Counted from the first letter of the stretch, positions 9,303 through 17,781 are shown. The stretch: DNA of 64,000 bases from G958295935 sp965224235 (GCA_965224235.1 CBDCYP010000001.1:496001-560000), one strand, 5' to 3'. The notes: generated by a model from the sequence alone, not told the origin. Numbers and translations are program-made.

Positions 9303-10490
9303 ATGCAGCAATTAGAAACAGCACCGAGCATGGTCTTTTCGCCCAACGGCAACGGGGTGGAACACCACCATCCCACCGAATCGAATGAGAATTCGACTCA
9401 ACCAATGCCCGAAAGCAAAGTCGGCGCGGCGACAATTAAGGTTGTCGGGGTAGGCGGAGGCGGCTCCAACGCAGTCTCGCGCATGTACCGCGACCGTGTT
9501 CCCGAGGTCGAATACATCACGATTAACACCGACGCCCAGGCGCTGATCATGAGCGATGTACCCATAAAGATCAGGGTTGGCGACCAGACGGCGAGAGGTC
9601 TCGGAGTGGGCGGCGACCCTGAAAGAGGGCGCGTGTGCGCCGAAGAGGACCGGGATGACATCAGTGACGCGCTTCAGGGCGCCGACATGGTCTTCATTGC
9701 GGCAGGTATGGGCGGCGGCAGCGGTACCGGCGGAAGCTCGGTAGTCGCCGACGTTGCGAAGGAACTCGGAGCCCTCACGGTTGGCGTGGTTACCAAACCG
9801 TTCGGGTTCGAGGGAAATCGAAGGCGGCGCCAGGCGGAAGAGGGGATTATCATGCTCGCCGAATACGTCGACACGCTGATCGTCATTCCCAATGACCGGC
9901 TGTTGATCATGTCAGATGCCGATCACTCCATGGAAATGGCGTTCAAATTGGCCGACGACGTACTGCGGCAAGGGGTGCAGTCGATTGCCGAGTTGATACT
10001 GGTGCCCGGTGAAATCAACCTGGACTTCGCAGATGTCAAGGCAGTAATGAACGGCGCCGGACCGGCATGGATGGCCATCGGCACGGGATCTGGTCCGGAT
10101 CGCGCCGTCATGGCCGCAGAGGCAGCTATCGACAGCCCGTTGCTCGAGGTCTCGATGGAAGGCGCCAAGGGCGTGATTTTCAACGTGACCGGTGGATCCG
10201 ACCTTAAGTTGGCAGAGGTTTTTCAGGCTTCCGAGATTATCTCCAAGATGGTCGACCCCGAAGCCAACATCATCTTCGGCATGGTCACCGATCCGAAGAT
10301 GGTGGACGAAGTGAAGTTGACGCTGATCGCAACCGGCTTCCCGTCGGATGAACTCAATTCCGAACGTGAAGAGGAAGCGAAAGCTGCGCTTTCGGAAATC
10401 ATTGACGATGAGGAGAGGATGAGCCTGCCCCCATTCCTGCGGCACCACCCTTCGGCCCGGCGCAGGCCCAGGACCCCGGCCCACCAATAG
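9303..10490 (+). CDS. ftsZ: Cell division GTPase FtsZ
   Basis: Tubulin homologue that forms the division ring. After an Asn/His-rich N-terminal tail of about 40 residues come KVVGVGGGGSNAV, the tubulin signature (here GMGGGSGTGGS, with Ser where Thr is usual), VVTKPFGFEG, and the catalytic T7 loop NLDFADVKAVM. The C-terminal SLPPFLRHH resembles the conserved FtsZ tail that binds FtsA, followed by a basic end. ATG at 9303 has AGGAA upstream and is preferred over an in-frame TTG at 9261. It is followed by a strong hairpin terminator. Confidence 0.95.
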   Translation: MQQLETAPSMVFSPNGNGVEHHHPTESNENSTQPMPESKVGAATIKVVGVGGGGSNAVSRMYRDRVPEVEYITINTDAQALIMSDVPIKIRVGDQTARGLGVGGDPERGRVCAEEDRDDISDALQGADMVFIAAGMGGGSGTGGSSVVADVAKELGALTVGVVTKPFGFEGNRRRRQAEEGIIMLAEYVDTLIVIPNDRLLIMSDADHSMEMAFKLADDVLRQGVQSIAELILVPGEINLDFADVKAVMNGAGPAWMAIGTGSGPDRAVMAAEAAIDSPLLEVSMEGAKGVIFNVTGGSDLKLAEVFQASEIISKMVDPEANIIFGMVTDPKMVDEVKLTLIATGFPSDELNSEREEEAKAALSEIIDDEERMSLPPFLRHHPSARRRPRTPAHQ

Positions 10491-10833
10491 TTCCGGGATA
10501 AACCTATCGAAGGTTCCAGTCGCCAGATCCCGCGGATAGAACAAATACCAGGGCCCGCCGACTCCAGCCACCGGCGGGCCCTGGTATTTGCGCCACGTCT
10601 GGCGCTGGAAGGGCCGCTCTTAAAGCGATTTTTCCGTCGCGCCTGAGCGACGTGATCCGGCCCAAGACCGCGGATCGGTGACCCGCCCCGGCAGCCCGGT
10701 CCACTCGCAGGGCGCGAGGTTCCAAGTAGATTCAGGCCTCGGCAGGAATGTCGAATGAGATGCCCCGGTTGCGTTCATCCACCGCGCCCCGGCGCGATAC
10801 TACGCACGAAGTGAAAGGTCGAACAGGAAGACC
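10491..10833. other. Intergenic region ftsZ-pdxA
   Basis: 343 bp without a supportable gene. It holds the large hairpin at 10542-10590 near its start and the pdxA ribosome site (GGAAG, just before 10834) at its end. Short ORFs here show no recognisable product. Confidence 0.6.
10542..10590. terminator. Long perfect hairpin after ftsZ
   Basis: A 19-bp perfect stem (10542-10560 pairing with 10572-10590) around an 11-nt loop, GC-rich at the loop end and A/T-rich at the base (CAAATACCAGGG...). It lies about 50 bp after the ftsZ stop. There is no long T-run on either side, but the A/T-rich base could give weak U-tract function both ways. Most likely a transcription end or mRNA 3'-stabilising structure for the ftsA-ftsZ transcript. 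Confidence 0.7.
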
Positions 10834-11859
10834 GTGACGTTTAAGCCGCTAATCGCAATCACCCTTGGCGACCCTTCCGGCATCGGTCCGGAGGTCGTCG
10901 CCAAAGCTCTCACGCGTCCCAGCGTCTATGAGCGGATGAAGCCGTTCGTCATAGGCACAGTCAAGGAGATGGAGGCCGCCGTCAGACTCACTGGTTCGAC
11001 TACTCGGGTGACCTTGATCGAATCTCCGGCCGGAGTAGACGGCCAACCGGAGATAATCGAGGTGCTCAGCGCCGATGGGTACGAGGACGCCGAATTCCCC
11101 ATCGGAGAGAACTCCGTGAAGTCGGGCAGGGTTTCCCACGCCTGGGTTGAACGGGCAGCCCGTCTGTGCATCGACGGAGAGGTCGACGCTATGGCGACTG
11201 CGCCGGTCAACAAGGAGTCATGGCAGATGTCCGGTTCCCCCGACCTCGGCCACCAGGAGGTGTTCCGGCGCTTAACCGGCTCCGACTACGTGGCGACAAT
11301 GCTGGTGTCCGGCGATCTGAGGTGTATGCACCTTTCGACGCACAAATCTCTACGCGACGCCTGTGAATACGTGACCACGGACAACGTGCTGCGGGCCGTG
11401 AGGCTGACGAACGAACACTTCACCAGTTGGGGATTTCCCAAGCCCCGGATCGCTGTTGCGGGGCTAAATCCCCATGCCAGCGACAACGGTTTGATAGGCA
11501 GGGAGGAATTAGAGGAGATCGCGCCAGCCGTCGCGGCTGCCCGGTCGGAAGGAATCGACGCGACGGGACCTCACCCGTCCGACTCGGTATTCACCAAGGC
11601 CATCGCAGGCGAGTTCGACGTCGTGGTTGTCATGTACCACGACCAGGGACACATCGCCATAAAGGTCCATGGATTCGAGGAGAGCATCAGCGTAAATTTG
11701 GGGATTCCGTTCATCCGGACTTCGGTGGACCACGGCACTGCGTTCGACATTGCCGGCAAGAATCTCGCCGACGAAACAGGCATGATCGAAGCGCTCGACA
11801 TGGCAGCAGTACTGGCAACCCGATCTCGGCCTACCCGTATAGCGGCGACGCCCGGATAG
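10834..11859 (+). CDS. pdxA: 4-hydroxythreonine-4-phosphate dehydrogenase family (PdxA)
   Basis: NAD-dependent, metal-binding oxidative decarboxylase of the DXP-dependent vitamin B6 pathway. Typical motifs are ITLGDPSGIGPEVV at the N-terminus, the substrate-contact block AGLNPHASDNGLIGREE, and the metal-binding MYHDQGHIAIKV followed by GIPFIRTSVDHGTAFDIAGK. Length (341 residues) is normal. GTG at 10834 is supported by GGAAG upstream. Members called PdxA2 act on 4-phospho-threonate instead, and no other B6 gene is nearby, so the exact substrate is not certain. Confidence 0.9.
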   Translation: MTFKPLIAITLGDPSGIGPEVVAKALTRPSVYERMKPFVIGTVKEMEAAVRLTGSTTRVTLIESPAGVDGQPEIIEVLSADGYEDAEFPIGENSVKSGRVSHAWVERAARLCIDGEVDAMATAPVNKESWQMSGSPDLGHQEVFRRLTGSDYVATMLVSGDLRCMHLSTHKSLRDACEYVTTDNVLRAVRLTNEHFTSWGFPKPRIAVAGLNPHASDNGLIGREELEEIAPAVAAARSEGIDATGPHPSDSVFTKAIAGEFDVVVVMYHDQGHIAIKVHGFEESISVNLGIPFIRTSVDHGTAFDIAGKNLADETGMIEALDMAAVLATRSRPTRIAATPG

Positions 11860-11986
11860 TCCGTCCCATGCCCCGCCGTATAATCCCGCGATCAAGGTTG
11901 TCGCTTTACCGCAACGCAGCAACGGACGACGGACGCACGACTGTGACGCTGCGAACGCCGCAAAATATCCTCGGAAAGGTCAGGTC

Positions 11987-12790
11987 ATGAAACTTGGATT
12001 CCTCGGCGGCGGCACTATGGCCGAAGCCGTCATTGCCGGCGTTCAGGACTCCGGGCTAGAGGCAGAGTTCGCGGTCGGGGAACCCGTCGCTTCCCGGCGG
12101 AATCATCTGGCAGAACGCTACGGCGTCGTTGTTTCGGACTCCAATTCCTCCGTCATTGAAGGCGCCGACCTGGTAGTGGTTGCGGTCAAGCCGCAGCAGT
12201 TCAAGCCAGTTGCAAGGGACATCGCTGGGCGCCTGACGAAGGACCAGACGGTTCTTTCAATCATGGCTGGCATAAAGCTGCACTCGATCGGACTCGCGCT
12301 GAATCATCGAAGCCTTATCCGAGTCATGCCGAATACGCCAGCTCAGGTCAGGTGCGGCATGTCGGTCTGGGTGGCGACGGGTGAAGTGCCGGAAGAGGTG
12401 ATAGGTTTCACGTCATCCATGCTCGACGCGTTGGGCGATCAGATCCGGCTCCATGACGAGAAAGTCCTGGACATGGCCACTGCGCTCAGCGCAAGCGGCC
12501 CGGCATTCGTCTACGTGTTTTTGGAGTCGCTGATCGACGCGGGCGTGCAGATGGGCATGCCGGCCGACATTGCGCGGCGACTTGCGATTCAGACCATCCG
12601 GGGCAGCGCCGAGCTTGCGTTGGACACGGGCAAGCACCCTGGCGAGTTGCGCTATATGGTCACTTCACCTGGCGGCACCACTGCGGCCGGGCTGAATGCG
12701 ATGGAGAAGCTGGGGTTTAGAGCGGCTGCCGCTCAGGCTGTCCTGGCGGCCTACCAGCGCGGTGAAGAATTGGGAATCGGCAAGAAGTGA
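11987..12790 (+). CDS. proC: Pyrroline-5-carboxylate reductase
   Basis: Last step of proline synthesis. The 267-residue protein has the Rossmann motif GFLGGGTMAEA, the RVMPNTPAQVRCGM segment, and the C-terminal signature LRYMVTSPGGTTAAGLNAME with an all-helical dimer domain. Its TGA stop overlaps the GTG start of yggT (GTGA), so the two are translationally coupled. The proC-yggT order is conserved in many bacteria. Confidence 0.95.
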   Translation: MKLGFLGGGTMAEAVIAGVQDSGLEAEFAVGEPVASRRNHLAERYGVVVSDSNSSVIEGADLVVVAVKPQQFKPVARDIAGRLTKDQTVLSIMAGIKLHSIGLALNHRSLIRVMPNTPAQVRCGMSVWVATGEVPEEVIGFTSSMLDALGDQIRLHDEKVLDMATALSASGPAFVYVFLESLIDAGVQMGMPADIARRLAIQTIRGSAELALDTGKHPGELRYMVTSPGGTTAAGLNAMEKLGFRAAAAQAVLAAYQRGEELGIGKK

Positions 12791-13287
12791 GCGTAATTCT
12801 TCTCTTCATTGGAGTTGCAGCCTACTTGATGTCATGGTTGATCATCGCGCGGGCTCTGCTGTCGTGGTTCCCGGACACACGGAACCATCCGGCCGTCATT
12901 CTTCTGTACCAGATAACAGACCCGATCATCCTTCCCATCCAGCGGCTCGTCCCGCGCATGGGGATGATCGACATAAGCCCCATGATCGCGTTTCTCTTGT
13001 TGCAGATCATCGCGTACGCGGCAAGTAATCACGCCGGCATTCAGTTGTCGCCAATCAACGCCAACATTGCCGAATTCTTGTCGAAACCGGCCAATTCAAT
13101 AACCTTGTTCCTGGACTTCAAACCCGAGGCGATGCGCACCTCGCTGATCGTTACACCCAGCTTGCTGGCAAGAAGCTTGATCAGCGCACGATTTGCCTGT
13201 CCGTCGACCGGCGATTCGCAGACCCGCACACGTAGTCGGTCCGCTGCGTCGACACCCACCACCTCTGCCCTCGACGAGCGAGGTTGA
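12787..13287 (+). CDS. yggT: YggT family membrane protein with antisense-overlapping 3' end
   Basis: Small integral membrane protein of the YGGT family (function not established; often next to proC and yggU). Two hydrophobic helices are visible: residues about 3-25 and 58-78. Between them is the family motif RALLSWFPDTRNHPAVILLYQITDPII followed by IQRLVPRMGMIDISPMIAF. The normal protein ends at about residue 85-95. Here the frame runs on to 166 residues because no stop occurs before 13287, and the last 80 or so residues are read antisense through yggU (13041-13322). The tail is low-complexity (Ser/Thr/Arg-rich) and probably has no function. GTG start overlaps the proC stop. Confidence 0.8.
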   Translation: MSVILLFIGVAAYLMSWLIIARALLSWFPDTRNHPAVILLYQITDPIILPIQRLVPRMGMIDISPMIAFLLLQIIAYAASNHAGIQLSPINANIAEFLSKPANSITLFLDFKPEAMRTSLIVTPSLLARSLISARFACPSTGDSQTRTRSRSAASTPTTSALDERG

Positions 13288-13322
13288 AGCCGGATTTCAA
13301 GGCGATAACGTTCTGTGGTCAT
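13041..13322 (-). CDS. yggU: DUF167 / YggU family protein
   Basis: Small conserved protein of unknown biochemical role. The 93-residue sequence shows the complete family pattern: LEIRLQPRSSRAEVVGV, RVRVCESPVDGQANRALIKLLA and SGLKSRNKVIEL. It is a good match in length and motifs, so it is the real gene on this strand. It lies tail-to-tail with yggT and overlaps 247 bp of that frame. In many bacteria yggU follows yggT on the same strand; here it is inverted. Confidence 0.9.
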   Translation of the reverse strand: MTTERYRLEIRLQPRSSRAEVVGVDAADRLRVRVCESPVDGQANRALIKLLASKLGVTISEVRIASGLKSRNKVIELAGFDKNSAMLALIGDN

Positions 13323-13355
13323 TCTGTTTCGCCGTACGGCCTGACTGTCTACAGG

Positions 13356-14138
13356 TCACACGTGAGCCATGGCACCGCCGTCCACGTAAACGGTTTGGCC
13401 GGTTACATATCCCGACTCGTCAGAAGCCAGGTATATGAGGAGGTCCGTAACGTCATCCGGCTTGCCTTTACGCCGCAGAGGCAAGTAACGGACCAACCGT
13501 TCGGCGCGCTGCTCCTCGACGGTACGGTCTTCAAATTCGTACCATCCGATGCCGATTGCGTTGACCCTCACCTGATCACGAGCCCACTCAAGCGCCAGTG
13601 ACCGCGTCAGGGCTTCAACCGAGGCCTGGGCCATCGAATCGGCAGACGCGCCGGCTACCCCGCGTCGGGCAAGTCCGGTTACGAAATTCACGATGACGCC
13701 GCCACCTTGGTTCGCCATGACGGCGCCCGTCACGCGGCACCATCTGTAGACGGTCCCCGCCTGTGCCTGAACGGAAGCGACGTCGTCATCCGAGGTCTCT
13801 GTCGCGCCGAGATAAAGCGGTTCGATGGGTCCATTCACCAGGATATCCACCTGACCGAGACCGTCACCGATGACGGCCAACGAATCCTCTACCGAGTTGT
13901 CGTCCTGGCCCGGATTGATGATTCGAACGTCGGCGGAAAGCCCGGAACCCCGCCCAGCGACCAAGGCCACTTTTGCGCCGTGGCTTGACAACGCCGCGGA
14001 TATAGGCGTGAGCCAATTCGCGTCCCCTGAGCGGACGATCGCAACTTTGCCTGCAAGTATTCCGGTCACGGTAGCGTCCTCAGGCAGAATCGGCTCTGTG
14101 TCCGGTCGGCGCATAGCCGCCGGCGAGCCCTCCGCCAT
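13356..14138 (-). CDS. SDR-fold protein lacking catalytic residues (probable pseudoenzyme)
   Basis: A short-chain dehydrogenase/reductase fold is clear from VDILVNGPIEP, VNFVTGLARRG, LTRSLALEWARDQVRVNAI and the C-terminal DESGYVTGQTVYVDGGA. The active-site residues are missing. Aligned with the neighbouring SDR, the nucleotide-binding TGGGSGLG becomes RSGDANWL, and the catalytic Tyr-x-x-x-Lys (YSCAK) becomes DSMAQ. Its start overlaps the 3' end of the intact SDR gene by 59 bp (14080-14138), so both are co-translated. A heteromeric complex with the upstream active subunit is a reasonable inference. ATG at 14114 is an alternative start. Confidence 0.85.
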   Translation of the reverse strand: MAEGSPAAMRRPDTEPILPEDATVTGILAGKVAIVRSGDANWLTPISAALSSHGAKVALVAGRGSGLSADVRIINPGQDDNSVEDSLAVIGDGLGQVDILVNGPIEPLYLGATETSDDDVASVQAQAGTVYRWCRVTGAVMANQGGGVIVNFVTGLARRGVAGASADSMAQASVEALTRSLALEWARDQVRVNAIGIGWYEFEDRTVEEQRAERLVRYLPLRRKGKPDDVTDLLIYLASDESGYVTGQTVYVDGGAMAHV

Positions 14139-14892
14139 CGATTATGAACACCTCGCCGGTCATGTAGTCGGAGGTCGGTGAAGCAAGCCACACGATTAAC
14201 GGGGCAAGCTCGTCCGGGCGGCCGGTGCGGCCAATCGGGATGAATTCGGGGGTTGGAAGGGCCATGGGCGAAGCATCGGTTGCGTCGGTGGGGATAAAGC
14301 CCGGCACTATGCAGTTCGACGTCACGCCCCACCGGCCCAGGCTTACTGCCAACGAACGAGTCAACTGAATAACCGCGCCCTTGGCGCACGAGTACATGTA
14401 GTTGTCCCGCGCCCCGCGCACGCCGAGGCCGGACGACACGTTTACTATCTTGCCGCGTCCTCGTTCGCACATGGTTTTGGCGACCGCCCTCGAGCAGTAA
14501 AACGCCGGATTCAGGATGCCCTCTATCCCGGATTTCCAGTCATCGTCTGAGACGTCCCAGATTGCTGCCCCGCCTTGGTCTCGAACCAGTCCGGCGCAGT
14601 TCACCAGAATGTCAATGGCGCCCAACTCCCGTTCAACTTCGGCGATGGCCCGTTCCGCGTCGGTCGATTTGGTTAAATCGCCGGAAACCGCATAGCCCGT
14701 TCTGCTCAATTCTGTGATGGCCTGCACCGTCTCATTGAGTGGCTCCATTCTTCGGCCAATCACGGCGACGGAAGCCCCGGCGCGTGCCAGACCTTTTGCC
14801 ATTGCACGGCCCAGACCCGAACCGCCTCCAGTCACGACGGCGATCTGGCCGGCAAGTTGATCGCCTGTCCCTGCGCTCCCACGCTCAGTCAT
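14080..14892 (-). CDS. Short-chain dehydrogenase/reductase (active type)
   Basis: NAD(P)-dependent oxidoreductase of the classical SDR family; substrate unknown. All key motifs are present: cofactor motif TGGGSGLG, NCAG, the catalytic Ser in VNVSSGLGVRG, and Tyr/Lys in YSCAK, followed by NCIVPGFIPTD. C-terminal MTGEVFIIDGGG is typical. Length is 270 residues. It starts at ATG 14892, overlapping the birA stop by 4 bp (ATGA), and overlaps the inactive SDR gene downstream, so birA and the two SDR genes form one tightly packed operon. Confidence 0.9.
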   Translation of the reverse strand: MTERGSAGTGDQLAGQIAVVTGGGSGLGRAMAKGLARAGASVAVIGRRMEPLNETVQAITELSRTGYAVSGDLTKSTDAERAIAEVERELGAIDILVNCAGLVRDQGGAAIWDVSDDDWKSGIEGILNPAFYCSRAVAKTMCERGRGKIVNVSSGLGVRGARDNYMYSCAKGAVIQLTRSLAVSLGRWGVTSNCIVPGFIPTDATDASPMALPTPEFIPIGRTGRPDELAPLIVWLASPTSDYMTGEVFIIDGGGLAGGYAPTGHRADSA

Positions 14893-15671
14893 CGCCCTTC
14901 TCCGTTCGAGCCGCCCGCTGAAAGGCTAACGTCGCCAGCCATGAGCGGCCACAGACGCCCTTCGTCGTCGCGGACCAAAAGCCGACCGTATTCTCCGATT
15001 CCCTCGGCCATTCCCGTAATTACCCGTTCCGGTTGTTGCGGGTCACCGATCGCCACGTTAACGCGTTGGCCGACCGTGTTCACAAGCGTCGACCATTCAT
15101 CAAGCAGGGAGTCACCTCTCGCAACCCTGCCGTAAAGTTCACCTGCGCTTTGGACGAGTAGATTTAACACGTGGTCCCTGTCGATATTCCTGCCAGCCAA
15201 CTCGGAAAGACTGGTCGCGGGAGGGAGATCGGGATAGATGGCCGTCGATGTGTACAAGTTGAGCCCGAACCCCACTATAGCAACCAACCCGCGAGGTTCT
15301 TCGTAACTCTCCACCAGGACGCCGCACACCTTTTTACCGTCGACACATATGTCGTTCGGCCACTTCATTTGTGGCGACCGGCCGGTTGTCTTTCGGATCG
15401 CCTCGACGGCAGCAAGGGAGGCAACGAACTGAATTTCTTGCAGCATGGCAGGCCGGGGCCTGAACAAGATCGACGCCAACAGATCCCTGCCGGGCGCAGA
15501 GACCCATTTCCGCCCGTGTCGTCCCCTTCCGGCCGTCTGTTCGTCTGCCACCACGACCAACCCGTCCGGCGCGCCCTCTTTCGCAAGACGCGCAGCCAGA
15601 TCCATCGTCGAAGGTGTGCGTTTGACGCGAACGTACTTTGCTTCAGGCATTACGCGCCCAGTTGATTCCAT
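14889..15671 (-). CDS. birA: Biotin-[acetyl-CoA-carboxylase] ligase, no DNA-binding domain
   Basis: Activates biotin as biotinyl-AMP and attaches it to carrier proteins such as that of acetyl-CoA carboxylase. The catalytic motif GRGRHGRKW, then MKWPNDICVDGKKVCGVLVES and VGFGLNLY are present. The N-terminal helix-turn-helix of repressor-type BirA is absent, so this is a monofunctional ligase. The frame is open to 15713, but ATG at 15671 has AGGAAAA upstream and is chosen. First gene of the overlapping birA-SDR-SDR group. Confidence 0.92.
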   Translation of the reverse strand: MESTGRVMPEAKYVRVKRTPSTMDLAARLAKEGAPDGLVVVADEQTAGRGRHGRKWVSAPGRDLLASILFRPRPAMLQEIQFVASLAAVEAIRKTTGRSPQMKWPNDICVDGKKVCGVLVESYEEPRGLVAIVGFGLNLYTSTAIYPDLPPATSLSELAGRNIDRDHVLNLLVQSAGELYGRVARGDSLLDEWSTLVNTVGQRVNVAIGDPQQPERVITGMAEGIGEYGRLLVRDDEGRLWPLMAGDVSLSAGGSNGEGR

Positions 15672-15876
15672 TGGTAATTTTTCCTGTGCGAGGTTTCCCA
15701 GATTTTCACACATGCCGGCGCCGGAATTCGAGGTGTCACCTCCAGAGGGGCGCTCCGGGATGGAACCGGGTGCGGGAAATCAACGACGCCGGGTATCCGC
15801 AGCCGCCGTCGCGGAGAATAAACTGTCGCCGACCGGTAATTCCCGGTCAGGAAACCGAGCCCGAAAGGCCACGCAG

Positions 15877-16800
15877 ATGCAACGCGCCACCCGCGATGTC
15901 CTCTATTACGAAACAGGCAGGGATAATCCGGTCACCATGACGGTTTCTCCCGGTGAGACGTTTGAGATCGAGACCCAGATGAATCGCGGCCGCGATTCGT
16001 CCGAAGTTCCCGAGGAGTTGCGAGACCTCTGGAATTCGAAACGCAGCGACTCAAGTCCGACCGACCGCGGGAACGCGTCGTCGGGCGCCATTTGGGTCGA
16101 AGGTGCGGAACCCGGGCACGTGCTGATAGTGCACGTAGAGGAAATCCAGGTGCACGGGATCGGCTACACACAGTACCGGGGTTCTACCGGCGCGGCGCCG
16201 GGTTTTCTTGGTCCAAGCGGTGTTGGCCCGCAGTTCAAGGTCGTTCGAATTCAGGACGGCCGGATCATCTGGAACGACAGGCTGTCACTCCCCGTCGAAC
16301 CGATGCTGGGGGTCGTGGGCGTGGCGCCGGCGAGGGAGCGGCGCCACAACGGTTGGGCGGGCGAATGGGGAGGCAATTTCGATATTCAGGAAATCACGGA
16401 CGGGGCCTCGGTCATGATTCCCGTACAGGTGCCCGGCGCTCTGCTCCACGTTGGCGACATGCACGCCCGTCAGGGCGACGGTGAGATCTGCGGAGGCGGG
16501 GGAATCGAGACGGGCGGTGTGGCCCGCGTACGCGTCGAGTTGGCGGACAAGCCTGACTCCATGACGTGGCCGCGAATCGAAAACGCCGCGCACATCATGA
16601 CCACCGCACAGGCCAAACCGGCCGAGGATGCGTTCAGGATCGCGCTGTCGGAAATGATTCTGTGGCTTGGCGACGACTACGGCATGGAGAAGGGCGAGGC
16701 GTTCATGTTTCTGGCGCAGTGCCTCGAGGCGCGTGTTACGCAGTACGTCAATCCGTCTTACTCATACATAGCGAAAGTAAACAGGAAGTACCTCGTCTAA
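15877..16800 (+). CDS. Acetamidase/formamidase family protein
   Basis: Zinc-type amidohydrolase family that releases ammonia from formamide or short amides. Recognisable are EGAEPGHVLIVHVEEIQVHG, VEPMLGVVGVAP, GGNFDIQEI and the strongly conserved VPGALLHVGDMHARQGDGE-type segment followed by CGGGGIETG. ATG at 15877 gives 307 residues, the usual size, with AAAGG upstream; the frame extends back to 15445 but that part overlaps birA antisense and has no family similarity. Its TAA stop lies in the target-site repeat of a MITE-like element that follows immediately. Confidence 0.88.
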   Translation: MQRATRDVLYYETGRDNPVTMTVSPGETFEIETQMNRGRDSSEVPEELRDLWNSKRSDSSPTDRGNASSGAIWVEGAEPGHVLIVHVEEIQVHGIGYTQYRGSTGAAPGFLGPSGVGPQFKVVRIQDGRIIWNDRLSLPVEPMLGVVGVAPARERRHNGWAGEWGGNFDIQEITDGASVMIPVQVPGALLHVGDMHARQGDGEICGGGGIETGGVARVRVELADKPDSMTWPRIENAAHIMTTAQAKPAEDAFRIALSEMILWLGDDYGMEKGEAFMFLAQCLEARVTQYVNPSYSYIAKVNRKYLV

Positions 16801-16932
16801 GAGGGTGTCTAATAAGTCCCTCCGTCCTGAGCAATACCGGGCGGTCCGGGGTCAACTGTATGGGCCGGCCCGCCTCGTTGAAAGTAGATTCTTCGGCTTC
16901 GCTCAGAATGACAATTGTTTTTAGACACCCTC
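16801..16932. mobile_element. MITE-like element, 132 bp
   Basis: Perfect 12-bp terminal inverted repeats (GAGGGTGTCTAA at 16801-16812, its reverse complement at 16921-16932) flanked by a TAA duplication at 16798-16800 and 16933-16935. It has no coding capacity. The interior includes a stretch (16886-16912) whose reverse complement reads like the GTCATTCTGAGCGAAG-type repeat scattered in many bacterial genomes. The left TAA is also the stop codon of the amidase gene, so the element inserted exactly at that stop. The 3-bp TAA duplication resembles that made by IS5-type transposases. Confidence 0.75.
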
Positions 16933-17196
16933 TAAGGCCGCGGCGCGGCGGCCCATACTCACGCCCTGGGCGCTCCCCTTGTCACCCTGAGAACCACACG
17001 CCACCGTGAGAGGCTGTGATTTTATTGCGAAACCGGCGGCGTTCAGTCTCAATTTAACTTTGGAAACGGTCGCAGCAAGACGGCTCCGGGGGGTTTAGTC
17101 ACAGGCTGTGAACGAAGCCGAATGGTCTGGGGTTAGAGGGGCGGTCCATTCTGCCTGGCAGACGTCAGATTCTTGGCTCCTCTCAGGTTGCATTTG

Positions 17197-17781
17197 TCAC
17201 ACCAGGGTCGCTGCTTTGGCTGCTTCGCACAGTTCCGCCACAACCTCTTCGAGCATCTTCCGAACGTCGGGATCCGTAACTTTTCCGTCGGAGTCAATGA
17301 TCTTTGGCGCCTCGGCGACGGGGTGTGCGCCGCCTATCGCCTTTGCTCCGGCGTTGCCTAGCACCGTTAAGGTGAGCTCCTGGGCCCATTGGGCGCCAAA
17401 CCGCGACGCGCTGGCGCCGACCACGGCGACCGGTTTTCCTGCGAACGCCGACTGCCCATACGGCCGAGACGCCCAGTCGATGAGGTTCTTGAGGACGCCT
17501 GTAATGCTGCCGTTGTACTCAGGTGACGATACCAAGACCGCGTCGGCCTCCCGGATCCTGGCCCGTAAGTCCATTACCGGTTGTGGCGTCAAATCGCCCT
17601 CGAAATCCTGATTGTACGGCGGGATGCTCTGACCGTCCCGGTATACGTCAACATCGACCCCTTCCGGCGCAAGGCGACTTGCCTCCTCCAGAAGGGCCTT
17701 GTTGTACGAGTCCTTTCGGAGACTGCCGGGTATGGCGAGCACCTGAACGTTTTGGGAATCCAAATGGAGGTCTCCGGTCAT
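17197..17781 (-). CDS. NADPH-dependent FMN reductase family protein
   Basis: Flavodoxin-like reductase that uses NAD(P)H to reduce FMN, quinones or similar acceptors. The 194-residue protein has the FMN phosphate loop GSLRKDSYNKALL near the N-terminus and the family signature SPEYNGSITGVLKNLIDWASRP in the middle, with PVAVVGASASRFGAQWAQ after it. It stands alone on the minus strand. Confidence 0.92.
   Translation of the reverse strand: MTGDLHLDSQNVQVLAIPGSLRKDSYNKALLEEASRLAPEGVDVDVYRDGQSIPPYNQDFEGDLTPQPVMDLRARIREADAVLVSSPEYNGSITGVLKNLIDWASRPYGQSAFAGKPVAVVGASASRFGAQWAQELTLTVLGNAGAKAIGGAHPVAEAPKIIDSDGKVTDPDVRKMLEEVVAELCEAAKAATLV

Noticed and set aside
15445..15876. N-terminal extension of the formamidase-like protein
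   Set aside because: It lies antisense to birA and lacks family similarity; ATG 15877 gives normal length.
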